This document shows positions 1-6,385 of a stretch of DNA of 9,106 bases, piece by piece. The DNA comes from an uncultured Lachnospiraceae bacterium (GTDB taxonomy: Bacteria > Bacillota > Clostridia > Lachnospirales > Lachnospiraceae). Location: NCBI GenBank assembly GCA_905236925.1, contig CAJOQS010000034.1, forward strand, positions 1 to 9,106, written 5' to 3'. The position numbers and the translations under genes were made by a program. The notes under the pieces were generated by a model. The model was not told the DNA's origin. It searched no databases and saw only the letters and a program-made list of their open reading frames with translations. How positions within the stretch are numbered: position 1 is the first letter of the stretch; the number at the start of each line of letters is the position of its first letter.

Positions 1-1259
1 GCAACCTTGGTGACCTCAAGGGAAAGATCGCTTATGCCGTTCATTATCTCGTCAACTGCTTCGAGTGCGAACCTTACGGGATCCTGACTGATCGTGAAAG
101 AAACCGTATGCATTCCTTTTTCAAGGTAAACGCCGAGCTTCGATCCGTCCTCCGCCTCAAGCGCGGAAGTCGTGTACTTTGTTGCGTATTCCAGCGGATA
201 GTTGTTGAATGCACTGTCCGGAATGTTTCCGTCGTAACGGATGTCCAGAAAAACGGGGAAACCGTTCTTTTCGGACTGTCTGTAATTAAGTGCCGTATAA
301 TAATATCCCGACTCCTCGACTTCAAAGCTGTAAGTGACGGTCTGACCGGCCTCGTTGAACGAATCCTCGTCAACAGTGTTCAGTATGGTCTCCTTTATGT
401 ACGAGGGAGCCACCGATGAGGAGTATTCTCCCACAGCGTGGATTGAAGAATCGTTCCTGATGTAGAAGTCCTCACCCTGTATGGTGATCAGGGCTTTTCC
501 CTCTGCCTTCTGCGATGAAGTGTGTGGCGCGATCTCTTCCGGAGCGGAAAGAGCAACATTTCCAAGAAGGAAGGTTCCCTCCTTTATCGAAAGAGTGATC
601 GTTCTTCTGCCCGCTTCAAGCTGTATCGCAAGCGGAAGGTCATAGCGGTATCCGGCATCCGAAACCTCCTTGTATTCCCACCTTACAAGCTTGTCGGGAA
701 GCGTGACGATCTCGTTGCCGTAGCGGTCTATGCTCTTCTTTCCCGAAGAAACCCAGCTGGTCTCAAACTTCAGGCTCCTGAGCTCATAAAACGGGAATTC
801 CCCGTCTATCATCAGTGAGAACTCGATGGGAAGTATCGATGAATCATAGGAGAGATAGTCAAAACCTATGCAGTACAGCGCGGTTTTGGGGACATCCACC
901 GTCAGCTCGATGACATCACCGTGTTTGAGGGCCGCTGCCGGACCCGAATAGCCGTAATTGTCGGAAGTCAGAAGAGCTCTGCTTTCCTCCGTGACCGCAT
1001 CCGCGATCGGGAAGGTCACATCCTGTCCTGCATAACGGTTCGCAGTATATCCTCCGCTCACGGTCGAATACCTTGTTGCGAGCCTCTCTGCAGAGATCGA
1101 AGAAGCTATGTCGGACGCGGTAAGGAGGTTCCGGGTCCCGGCTGCCTTATCCGCCGCCGAAACGCCTTCTCTTACGCCCGAAGCGCCCATGGCACAAAGC
1201 GTCATTACCACCGCCATAGCCAGGGCCAATATGCGTTTTGCCGAACTGCGTCCCAACAT
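1..1259 (-). CDS. Large modular extracellular solute-binding protein (ABC sugar uptake), N-terminal part only
   Basis: Open from an ATG at 1259 to the window edge: 419 residues, C-terminus missing. The start is supported by AGAGGAG at 1265-1271, 5 nt upstream. Residues 1-35 form a signal peptide: basic n-region (R4, K8, R9), hydrophobic core at about 10-28, and a likely AXA-type site near VSA-A (33-36). C22 is not in a convincing lipobox. Two beta-rich modules follow, about 85-240 and 255-400. The first contains an IDGEFPF stretch near 151-157, the second IQGEDFY near 260-266 and LNTVDEDSF near 293-301. From family knowledge, these patterns recall the paired N-terminal modules of ~1000-residue Firmicutes proteins annotated as extracellular solute-binding proteins, where the binding domain comes afterwards. 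That domain lies outside the window, so transport function is inferred. The gene follows GH51 by 35 nt and is probably co-transcribed. A secreted carbohydrate-binding protein is the alternative. Confidence 0.7.
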   Translation of the reverse strand, partial: MLGRSSAKRILALAMAVVMTLCAMGASGVREGVSAADKAAGTRNLLTASDIASSISAERLATRYSTVSGGYTANRYAGQDVTFPIADAVTEESRALLTSDNYGYSGPAAALKHGDVIELTVDVPKTALYCIGFDYLSYDSSILPIEFSLMIDGEFPFYELRSLKFETSWVSSGKKSIDRYGNEIVTLPDKLVRWEYKEVSDAGYRYDLPLAIQLEAGRRTITLSIKEGTFLLGNVALSAPEEIAPHTSSQKAEGKALITIQGEDFYIRNDSSIHAVGEYSSSVAPSYIKETILNTVDEDSFNEAGQTVTYSFEVEESGYYYTALNYRQSEKNGFPVFLDIRYDGNIPDSAFNNYPLEYATKYTTSALEAEDGSKLGVYLEKGMHTVSFTISQDPVRFALEAVDEIMNGISDLSLEVTKV

Positions 1260-1294
1260 ATATACTCCTCTGTATTCCGTGCCGAAGCACCGTT

Positions 1295-2797
1295 TTAGAT
1301 CTCTATTGCAAGGTGAAGCACGCTTCGTGCCGGAACCTTGATGCTGATCTCGTTATCCTTAACCTTGTAATCGCCGAATTCCTTCGCGGTTACCGTCTCG
1401 GGTGCGTCAAATGTATTGTGTGCCTGCATCGAACCTGTGACTGCCTGAGCCTCTACGGACTTGACCGGAGTATCCGCAAGTACGGTCCTCAGATCGTATG
1501 CGTCCGTGCTCGAGAGATTCGTGAGGGTCACATGTATCTTTCCGTCCTTGCCGAGCGAAGCGGATTCGGTAAGATTGGGAACCTGATACTTCTCCTCCGC
1601 GCCGATCTTCTCGGTCTCCACGAAGCTGTCGAGCAGCTCCGCATCCTGATGGTACTTGTACATGTTGAATACATGATAAGTAGGTGTCTTGACCATCTTC
1701 TTACCCTCGGTAAGGATAACGGACTGGAGCACGTTAACAAGCTGTGCGATATTTGCCATGCGGACTCTGTCGCAGTGCTTGTTGAAGATGTTCAGGTTGA
1801 TGCCTGCGATAAGTGCATCGCGCACCGTATTCTGCTGATACAGGAATCCGGGGTTCGTGCCGGGCTCAACGTCGTACCAGGTGCCCCACTCATCAACGAT
1901 CAGGCCGACCTTGTGATCCTTATCATACTTGTCAAGGATCGCAGCATGACGCTCGATAAGCTCTTCCATGAACAGAGTCTTCGAAAGGGTTCTGTACCAG
2001 TCCTTCTCGCCAAAGTCTGTTGCGCTGCCCTTGTTTCCCCAGTCACCGGGAAGTGTATAGTAATGAAGCGATATACCGTCCATGAAACCGTGCTGCCATT
2101 CAGCCTTCCGGAACGCAGCCGCGCAGACGCCGTCGGTCCAGTCGTAATCCTCGGCATTCGCTCCGCACGCAATCTTGAAGATGGGATGCTTGGGGTCGTA
2201 GTTGCGTACATAGGTCTGATATCTGCGATACATGTTTCCGTAGAAATCAGGAGTCATGTTTCCGCCGCAGCCCCAGTTCTCATTGCCGACGCCGAAGAAA
2301 TCGACCGTCCAGGGCTCCTCGTGACCGTTCTCCTTTCGAAGATCAGCCATCGGCGACACACCGTTGAAGGTCATGTACTCAACCCACTCGCTCATCTCCT
2401 GGACTGTTCCGCTGCCCATGTTTCCGTTTACATAGGACTTGCATCCGAGCTGACGGACAAGTTCCATGAACTCATGTGTTCCGAAGCTGTTGTCCTCAAC
2501 AACTCCGCCCCAGTGGGTATTGATCATCTTCTTGCGCTTCTCCTTGGGACCGATGCCGTCCTTCCAGTGATATTCGTCAGCAAAGCATCCGCCCGGCCAG
2601 CGGAGTACGGGGATCTTTATCTCCTTAAGAGCCTCCACTACATCGGTACGCATACCGTTAACGTTCGGGATATCGGAATTCTCGCCCACATAAAGACCTT
2701 CATAGATACATCTTCCGAGATGCTCGGAGAAATGTCCCTGAAGCTCCGGATTGATATGTCCTTTCTTGTTCTTGGGGTTAATAAAATGATTATACAT
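1295..2797 (-). CDS. abfA: Alpha-L-arabinofuranosidase, GH51, cytoplasmic
   Basis: Encodes 500 residues, the usual GH51 length. It should release terminal alpha-L-arabinofuranosyl groups from arabino-oligosaccharides such as arabinan, arabinoxylan or arabinogalactan fragments. A TIM barrel spans about residues 15-360 and a beta-sandwich about 375-500. The acid/base is E173 in VGNENWG and the nucleophile E303 in VDEWGTW; LRWPGGCFADEYHW (65-78) and the SEHLGR stretch (24-29) are typical of the family. There is no signal peptide, so it acts in the cytoplasm on imported oligosaccharides. I chose ATG 2797 over an in-frame ATG at 2836 because AAAAGGAG lies 6 nt upstream of 2797 and family similarity begins at about MYNHFINPKNKKGHINPELQ. 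It heads an apparent operon with the solute-binding protein and diverges from the ArsR-type regulator, which probably controls it. Exact linkage specificity cannot be read from the sequence. Confidence 0.93.
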   Translation of the reverse strand: MYNHFINPKNKKGHINPELQGHFSEHLGRCIYEGLYVGENSDIPNVNGMRTDVVEALKEIKIPVLRWPGGCFADEYHWKDGIGPKEKRKKMINTHWGGVVEDNSFGTHEFMELVRQLGCKSYVNGNMGSGTVQEMSEWVEYMTFNGVSPMADLRKENGHEEPWTVDFFGVGNENWGCGGNMTPDFYGNMYRRYQTYVRNYDPKHPIFKIACGANAEDYDWTDGVCAAAFRKAEWQHGFMDGISLHYYTLPGDWGNKGSATDFGEKDWYRTLSKTLFMEELIERHAAILDKYDKDHKVGLIVDEWGTWYDVEPGTNPGFLYQQNTVRDALIAGINLNIFNKHCDRVRMANIAQLVNVLQSVILTEGKKMVKTPTYHVFNMYKYHQDAELLDSFVETEKIGAEEKYQVPNLTESASLGKDGKIHVTLTNLSSTDAYDLRTVLADTPVKSVEAQAVTGSMQAHNTFDAPETVTAKEFGDYKVKDNEISIKVPARSVLHLAIEI

Positions 2798-2803
2798 GTG
2801 CCA

Positions 2804-2811
2804 CTCCTTTT
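2804..2811 (-). promoter_or_regulatory. Ribosome binding site of GH51
   Basis: AAAAGGAG on the minus strand, 6 nt before ATG 2797. It lies inside the longer in-frame reading that begins at 2836, so it argues for the shorter start. Confidence 0.8.
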
Positions 2812-2927
2812 GATATGATATGTATTGAATTCTCAAGGCTTTTATTTAAGTGATCAGTATCATATACCACCCAATATGTGCCTTGTACTGCCCGCTTTTT
2901 GCTTCGCAGAAAAACCAAAATAGCGCA

Positions 2928-2953
2928 AAGAACCGCTAAAATATGCGGTTTTT
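2928..2953 (-). repeat. Stem-loop in the GH51 leader
   Basis: Arms 2928-2936 and 2945-2953 pair over 9 bp around an 8-nt AT-rich loop; the core AACCGC/GCGGTT is perfect, and the plus-strand RNA needs one G-U pair. It lies about 130 nt upstream of the GH51 start, within the predicted transcript. It lacks a downstream U-run on the minus strand, so a terminator or attenuator is not well supported. It could be an mRNA-stability hairpin or a protein site. Confidence 0.45.
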
Positions 2954-2980
2954 GCCCCGTTTCGTTTGTTTTAGTTTTCG

Positions 2981-3005
2981 CTTAACCATTTCATTTTCTG
3001 CTTAA
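2981..3005. promoter_or_regulatory. Candidate operator O1
   Basis: CTTAACCATTTCATT-N5-CTTAA, matching O2 at 3158-3182 in 20 of 25 positions, with all mismatches in the N5 spacer. The two CTTAA boxes start 20 bp apart, about two helical turns. It lies just downstream of the predicted GH51 transcription start (about 3010), where a bound repressor would block transcription. The ArsR-type regulator encoded next door is the obvious candidate ligand, but this is inference. Confidence 0.6.
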
Positions 3006-3016
3006 TCTTTAACTTA

Positions 3017-3045
3017 AACATACTACGTTTTCAGGCTACTTGCAA
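3017..3045 (-). promoter_or_regulatory. Predicted sigma-A promoter for GH51 operon
   Basis: Minus-strand -35 TTGCAA (3045-3040) and -10 TATGTT (3022-3017) separated by exactly 17 nt; each box matches the consensus at four of six positions. The predicted start near 3010 gives a leader of roughly 210 nt. No better-spaced promoter was found closer to the gene, although a TATGAT box around 2860-2870 without a good -35 is an alternative. Confidence 0.45.
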
Positions 3046-3082
3046 TAGTTATTTTGTAATCCCATGTAAAAAATCCGGCTCG

Positions 3083-3109
3083 ATTTTTGTGCAATATTAC
3101 CACAAAAAT
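3083..3109. repeat. Perfect 9-bp inverted repeat between divergent promoters
   Basis: ATTTTTGTG (3083-3091) and CACAAAAAT (3101-3109) are exact reverse complements around a 9-nt spacer containing AATATT. The repeat ends 4 nt before the -35 box of the regulator promoter, a classic position for a dimeric regulator. It differs from the CTTAACC-type repeats and may bind a second protein. Confidence 0.6.
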
Positions 3110-3113
3110 ACCT

Positions 3114-3142
3114 TTGCTATTTGATATACGCCATGCTATTAT
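3114..3142 (+). promoter_or_regulatory. Predicted sigma-A promoter for the ArsR-type regulator
   Basis: -35 TTGCTA (3114-3119), 17-nt spacer, -10 TATTAT (3137-3142) preceded by TGC, giving an extended -10 (TGN) element. The predicted start is near 3149, leaving a 5' leader of about 95 nt before ATG 3245. Confidence 0.6.
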
Positions 3143-3157
3143 AACCTTGAGCAAAAT

Positions 3158-3182
3158 CTTAACCATTTCATTAATTACTTAA
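3158..3182. promoter_or_regulatory. Candidate operator O2
   Basis: Second copy of CTTAACCATTTCATT-N5-CTTAA, in the same orientation as O1 and 177 bp from it. It begins about 10 nt after the predicted start of the regulator transcript, consistent with autorepression. The spacing between the two copies would also permit a DNA loop; the sequence alone cannot tell. Confidence 0.6.
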
Positions 3183-3244
3183 AACTGTTCGAATTTTCGC
3201 GTTTATTTTAGTATTTATTATAGGTATAGGGAGGATTTAATCAG

Positions 3245-4174
3245 ATGTTATATCTTCAGTCGCTGCGGGAAGCGGAAGAAGTCTTCAAGGCGCTAAGCGC
3301 TCCTATGAGACTTCAGATAATGGAACTGATATATAAGAACGAACACATGAGCATGAATGATCTTGCTGAAGCTCTGGGTCTCACGAACAGCGCTATCTCG
3401 CTGCACGTGAGCAAGCTCGAAGCCGCAGGTCTCGTCACGATACAGACGACCTCCGGCAAAAGAGGTGTTACAAAAAATGTCAGGCCGCTTTACAGCCGCC
3501 TGATCGTAGATATGTCTCCCGACTTCGGAGGCGCATCACGCCCCTGCTATCAGGATTCTATTTCAGTTGGGTATTACTCTTATATCGATGCTCATCCCAC
3601 CTGCGGTCTTTCAACGATCGAGCACATAGTGGGCGAGCTCGACGATCCCCGTCCCTTCTCATATCCCGAGCGCTTCCGCGCCGGCATTCTGTGGATCGGC
3701 TGGGGCAGCATCGTATACAACCTTCCCAACCGCTTAAGAGCGGGGCAGAAGCTCACTGAGCTTCAGATATCCTTTGAGATCTCATCGGAGTGTCCGGAGT
3801 TCAACGAGGATTATCCGAGCGATATCTATTTCTCCATCAACGATATACCTCTCGGCAAATGGATCAGCCCCGGCGACTACGGCGCACGCCACGGCATCGT
3901 GACTCCCAAGTGGTGGCCCGACCTCCTGAATCAGTACGGTCTGTTAAAGACCCTTATCATCAACAGGAACGGCACATTTATCGATTCCACCAGCAAGATC
4001 TCGAACGTTACAATCGATGATCTCAAGATCGACTACAACAGCACCATCAACTTCGGCTTCTCGGTTCCGAAGGACACCGCCAACTGCGGCGGCCTCACTC
4101 TTTTCGGTGAAGACTTCGGAGACTATAACCAGGGGATCACAGTCAAGGCCTTCTACGAAGAACCCACCGCTTAA
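3245..4174 (+). CDS. ArsR-type winged-helix regulator with beta-rich C-terminal sensor-like domain
   Basis: Encodes 309 residues, about three times a minimal ArsR protein. The start at ATG 3245 follows AGGGAGG (3228-3234) by 10 nt. Residues 10-85 are a winged helix: FKALSAPMRLQIMELI (14-29), then recognition helix LTNSAISLHVSKLEAAGLV (46-64). The cysteine-rich metal site of classical ArsR sensors is absent, so metal sensing is unlikely. Residues 105-305 form a beta-rich domain with many aromatics and Gly/Asp turns, including DIYFSINDIPLGKW (193-206), SPGDYG (208-213), WWPDLLNQYGLLKT (223-236) and GGLTLFGEDFGDYNQ (282-296). I recall homologues of this architecture beside glycosidase genes in Firmicutes, where they are simply annotated ArsR family. 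A sugar-binding role for the C-terminal domain is inference. The gene diverges from GH51 and probably controls it and itself. Confidence 0.85.
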   Translation: MLYLQSLREAEEVFKALSAPMRLQIMELIYKNEHMSMNDLAEALGLTNSAISLHVSKLEAAGLVTIQTTSGKRGVTKNVRPLYSRLIVDMSPDFGGASRPCYQDSISVGYYSYIDAHPTCGLSTIEHIVGELDDPRPFSYPERFRAGILWIGWGSIVYNLPNRLRAGQKLTELQISFEISSECPEFNEDYPSDIYFSINDIPLGKWISPGDYGARHGIVTPKWWPDLLNQYGLLKTLIINRNGTFIDSTSKISNVTIDDLKIDYNSTINFGFSVPKDTANCGGLTLFGEDFGDYNQGITVKAFYEEPTA

Positions 4175-4193
4175 GAGTTTTCACGGCAGACGG

Positions 4194-6242
4194 TCAGGTG
4201 CTGTACACAAGATATACCTCACGTCCGTGCAGCATCGACGCAGGAACGCGCCAGGAGGCACCGCAGCTGTAATTGTCAGCGATCAGTGCTCCGTCGGCAT
4301 ATATCTGCGCCACATCATATTTACCGCCGAATACGCCTTCATCAAGTTCGCAAAAGCCCTCAGGGGCTTTTGCGGATATTTTTTTCCAGATTATCCTGCT
4401 TTCCGGTGAAACGGAAAGCTTCAGCTGACGGAGCTCCTCACCTTCGATAGAGAACGCGGGCGCGCACTCCTCAGCCTCTAATCCGGTCTTCGAATCCGCA
4501 CCGGGATCGTTTTCCTCAAAGAACACTCTTCCGTTGACCTTTCTGAGCCTTAGAGCCTCTTCTTCCGAAAGTGTAACTATCTCCACGATTCTGCCATGTC
4601 CGTCTTTTCCTGCGGTAAACCTGCTGCCCTTTCCCGGAGCGGCTTCACAGGTGCCGGATACTCCGAAATCATATCGGGCCTTCTCTCCGAGCGCGATGAA
4701 ATAATATACGCAGCCCTTTCCGTCTTCGCCCGTTTCCCTGCAAAGGAGCTGGGCGGTTGCGTATCTGAGCCTCAAAGTTCCTTCTTTTGCGCAGTCTGCT
4801 TCGTCCGCGCAAGCTTCCGCCGGATCGGCCGTCATATCAAGATTAAAGGGCAGTATAAACGCAGATTCAGCCGGAACATCAACGCTTATCTTCACATCCG
4901 TGCCTTCTCCCGTAACAAAGGTCACATTCCTGTGTCCGCCGAGCGCCGCTCCCCTCTGATGATTGTTTACGAAAATGAAACCGGAATCGCCCTTCCTCCT
5001 CATGCAGTATCTGAGTCCCGAAAGATCATCCTCGGGCACGAACGAGGCTGCCGCGACATGATCCATTTCCGCGAGGATCCCGCCGAAGTCATTTACGAAA
5101 AGGTGAAGCAGGTTCAGGCGCCTGTATGATTCCCTGATCTCGCCGTACTGTGAGATGCAGGTCTGGAAGTCATAGTTAAGGATCGGGTAATCGTTGGGAT
5201 AGCCCGTTGCAGTGGTCTCGTTAAAGGTCGAGTGCTTTCCGACGCGGTTCGTGCCGCCGTGGAACATATAATATCCGACCAGATTGTTGCCGCAGCCGAG
5301 CTTTACGAGCGACATTGCATAAGCATCCATTGCCGATATCAGCACCCGCCTGTGATGGGTCGACATCATCCCCGGTCCGAGCTCGCAGGTCGCAAAGGGG
5401 TATCTGTCATAGGGAAGCTGCCAGTCGTTCCCATCCTGCTTTATAAGGTCCTTTCCTATCGCGGTATCATTCCTCATCGTATAGAAGGAATAATGTCTCG
5501 ACAGCGGAAGCTTGTGAGTTCCGGGTTCCCACGGCGCATCGGGATAAGCTCCGAAAACAGGGAGCACATCATCGACCGGAATATGCGCGCCGTAAAGCGA
5601 ATTCCAGCCGGTTACGGTATACAGTGGAACATCAAAGCCGACCTCGCGCGCGATATCCTTCAGGGCCTTCAGATGCTCCGCGTTGTCGGTTAGTTCGTTG
5701 TCAAGCTGTATCCCGATTATATTTCCGCCGTCCTTATAGAGCATCCCGCTGACCTGTTCAAAGATCGCGGCATACCATTTGCGGCACAGTTCAAGATACT
5801 CGGGTGAATTGTCACGGATCCTGAAGGGCTTTTTTACCAGCCAGTCGGGGAATCCGCCGTTGCGGCACTCTCCGTGCGCCCAGGGTCCGAGCCTGAGTAT
5901 CACATATAAGCCCGCTCTTCCGGCGTCACGAACAAAAGCTCCGATGTCAAGATCGCCGCCAAAATCAAGCACGCCCTCTTCTTCCTCATGATATATCCAG
6001 AACAGATAGGTAGAGACGATGCCGATACCGCCCGCCTTCATCTTCAGGAGTTCATCGTACCACTCCTCCTTCCGGGCTCTGGCGAAGTGATATTCTCCCA
6101 TAACGGGAAGCCAGGGCCTGCCGCCCTTCGTAAGATACTTCGACGTAACATCTATTCGCTCCCCCGCAGGGTTGCTTCCGCCCATATTCAGATGATCTCT
6201 GATGATCTCCTTCTCTTTGTATTCCGCAAATCCGTATTCCAT
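4194..6242 (-). CDS. Beta-galactosidase, GH35, cytoplasmic
   Basis: Encodes 682 residues from ATG 6242. It should hydrolyse terminal beta-galactosyl residues; with the arabinofuranosidase nearby, galactan or arabinogalactan oligosaccharides are plausible substrates. The N-terminal TIM barrel (about 25-370) carries MGEYHFARARKEEWYDELLK (48-67) and the GH35 signature around GPWAHGECRNGGFPDWL (119-135). The acid/base is E183 in QLDNEL and the nucleophile E287 in TCELGPG. Beta domains follow to the end, closing with the DGALIADNYSCGASWRVP stretch typical of GH35 C-termini. There is no signal peptide. An in-frame GTG at 6248 would add two residues, but it sits only 4 nt from AAAGGA (6253-6258), while ATG 6242 is 10 nt away. 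It converges on the regulator gene with a 19-nt gap, and its 3' end contains that gene's terminator. Beta-galactosidase is the best call; an exo-galactanase or related activity is possible. Confidence 0.9.
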   Translation of the reverse strand: MEYGFAEYKEKEIIRDHLNMGGSNPAGERIDVTSKYLTKGGRPWLPVMGEYHFARARKEEWYDELLKMKAGGIGIVSTYLFWIYHEEEEGVLDFGGDLDIGAFVRDAGRAGLYVILRLGPWAHGECRNGGFPDWLVKKPFRIRDNSPEYLELCRKWYAAIFEQVSGMLYKDGGNIIGIQLDNELTDNAEHLKALKDIAREVGFDVPLYTVTGWNSLYGAHIPVDDVLPVFGAYPDAPWEPGTHKLPLSRHYSFYTMRNDTAIGKDLIKQDGNDWQLPYDRYPFATCELGPGMMSTHHRRVLISAMDAYAMSLVKLGCGNNLVGYYMFHGGTNRVGKHSTFNETTATGYPNDYPILNYDFQTCISQYGEIRESYRRLNLLHLFVNDFGGILAEMDHVAAASFVPEDDLSGLRYCMRRKGDSGFIFVNNHQRGAALGGHRNVTFVTGEGTDVKISVDVPAESAFILPFNLDMTADPAEACADEADCAKEGTLRLRYATAQLLCRETGEDGKGCVYYFIALGEKARYDFGVSGTCEAAPGKGSRFTAGKDGHGRIVEIVTLSEEEALRLRKVNGRVFFEENDPGADSKTGLEAEECAPAFSIEGEELRQLKLSVSPESRIIWKKISAKAPEGFCELDEGVFGGKYDVAQIYADGALIADNYSCGASWRVPASMLHGREVYLVYST
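4349..4385 (+). terminator. Intrinsic terminator for the ArsR-type regulator, embedded in GH35
   Basis: Perfect 11-bp stem, CGCAAAAGCCC (4349-4359) with GGGCTTTTGCG (4364-4374), 4-nt loop TCAG, then GATA and a run of seven T (4379-4385). It points in the plus direction only. It lies 175 nt beyond the regulator stop codon, within GH35 codons for about residues 620-631. Confidence 0.85.
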
Positions 6243-6252
6243 AATCACCGAT

Positions 6253-6258
6253 TCCTTT
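6253..6258 (-). promoter_or_regulatory. Ribosome binding site of GH35
   Basis: AAAGGA on the minus strand, 10 nt from ATG 6242 and 4 nt from GTG 6248. The spacing favours the ATG, though it is a little long. Confidence 0.6.
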
Positions 6259-6265
6259 CCACAAT

Positions 6266-6293
6266 ACTATAATTATATAAGTATGCCAGACAA
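6266..6293 (-). promoter_or_regulatory. Possible GH35 promoter
   Basis: Minus-strand -35 TTGTCT (6293-6288), 16-nt spacer, -10 TATAGT (6271-6266). A perfect TATAAT also occurs at 6277-6272, but its best -35 at 17 nt (TTTATT) is weak. The first option would start the RNA only about 17 nt before the ATG. No copy of the CTTAACC-type operator is present here. Confidence 0.4.
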
Positions 6294-6317
6294 AAATAAA
6301 GGGAGAAAAGATATCAC

Positions 6318-6346
6318 TTCCCTTTTCGCTTCTTTTTGGTTATTAT
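6318..6346 (+). promoter_or_regulatory. Possible pgi promoter
   Basis: -10 TATTAT at 6341-6346 on the plus strand. The region 17 nt upstream (TTCCCT, 6318-6323) is a poor -35, so the assignment rests mainly on the -10 and on its position 40 nt before the gene. Confidence 0.3.
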
Positions 6347-6385
6347 AGAAGTCACGGATCATTAAACCTCAGGAGGATCTTATAT

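Larger units (their letters stand above)
2798..3244. other. Divergent GH51 / ArsR-regulator control region
   Basis: This is a 447-bp AT-rich gap between two divergent starts, with no credible gene on either strand. From left to right it holds the GH51 ribosome binding site, a GH51 leader of about 210 nt with a stem-loop at 2928-2953, a first operator-like repeat at 2981-3005, a minus-strand promoter at 3017-3045, a perfect inverted repeat at 3083-3109, a plus-strand promoter at 3114-3142, a second operator-like repeat at 3158-3182, and the regulator's AGGGAGG at 3228-3234. The elements are visible in the sequence; their binding proteins are inferred. I found no cre-like catabolite-repression site matching the usual consensus. 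Confidence 0.8.

Noticed and set aside
1238..2818. Very long plus-strand open frame (526 codons) opposite GH51
   Set aside because: It is antisense to a gene with intact GH51 catalytic motifs. Its protein shows no recognisable domain, and there is no ribosome binding site. Codon bias on the coding strand explains the open frame.
2798..3244. CRISPR array or mobile-element ends suggested by the direct repeats
   Set aside because: There are only two copies, 177 bp apart, placed symmetrically near promoters. No transposase, terminal inverted repeats or target duplication is seen.
4596..5129. 177-codon plus-strand open frame opposite GH35
   Set aside because: Antisense shadow without domain features; the GH35 frame is continuous and carries the family motifs.
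6298..6325. AAAGGGA / TCCCTTT inverted repeat with nearby T-rich DNA between GH35 and pgi
   Set aside because: Only 7 bp with a 14-nt loop. No gene ends here on either strand, so a terminator makes little sense; probably chance in purine/pyrimidine-rich DNA.
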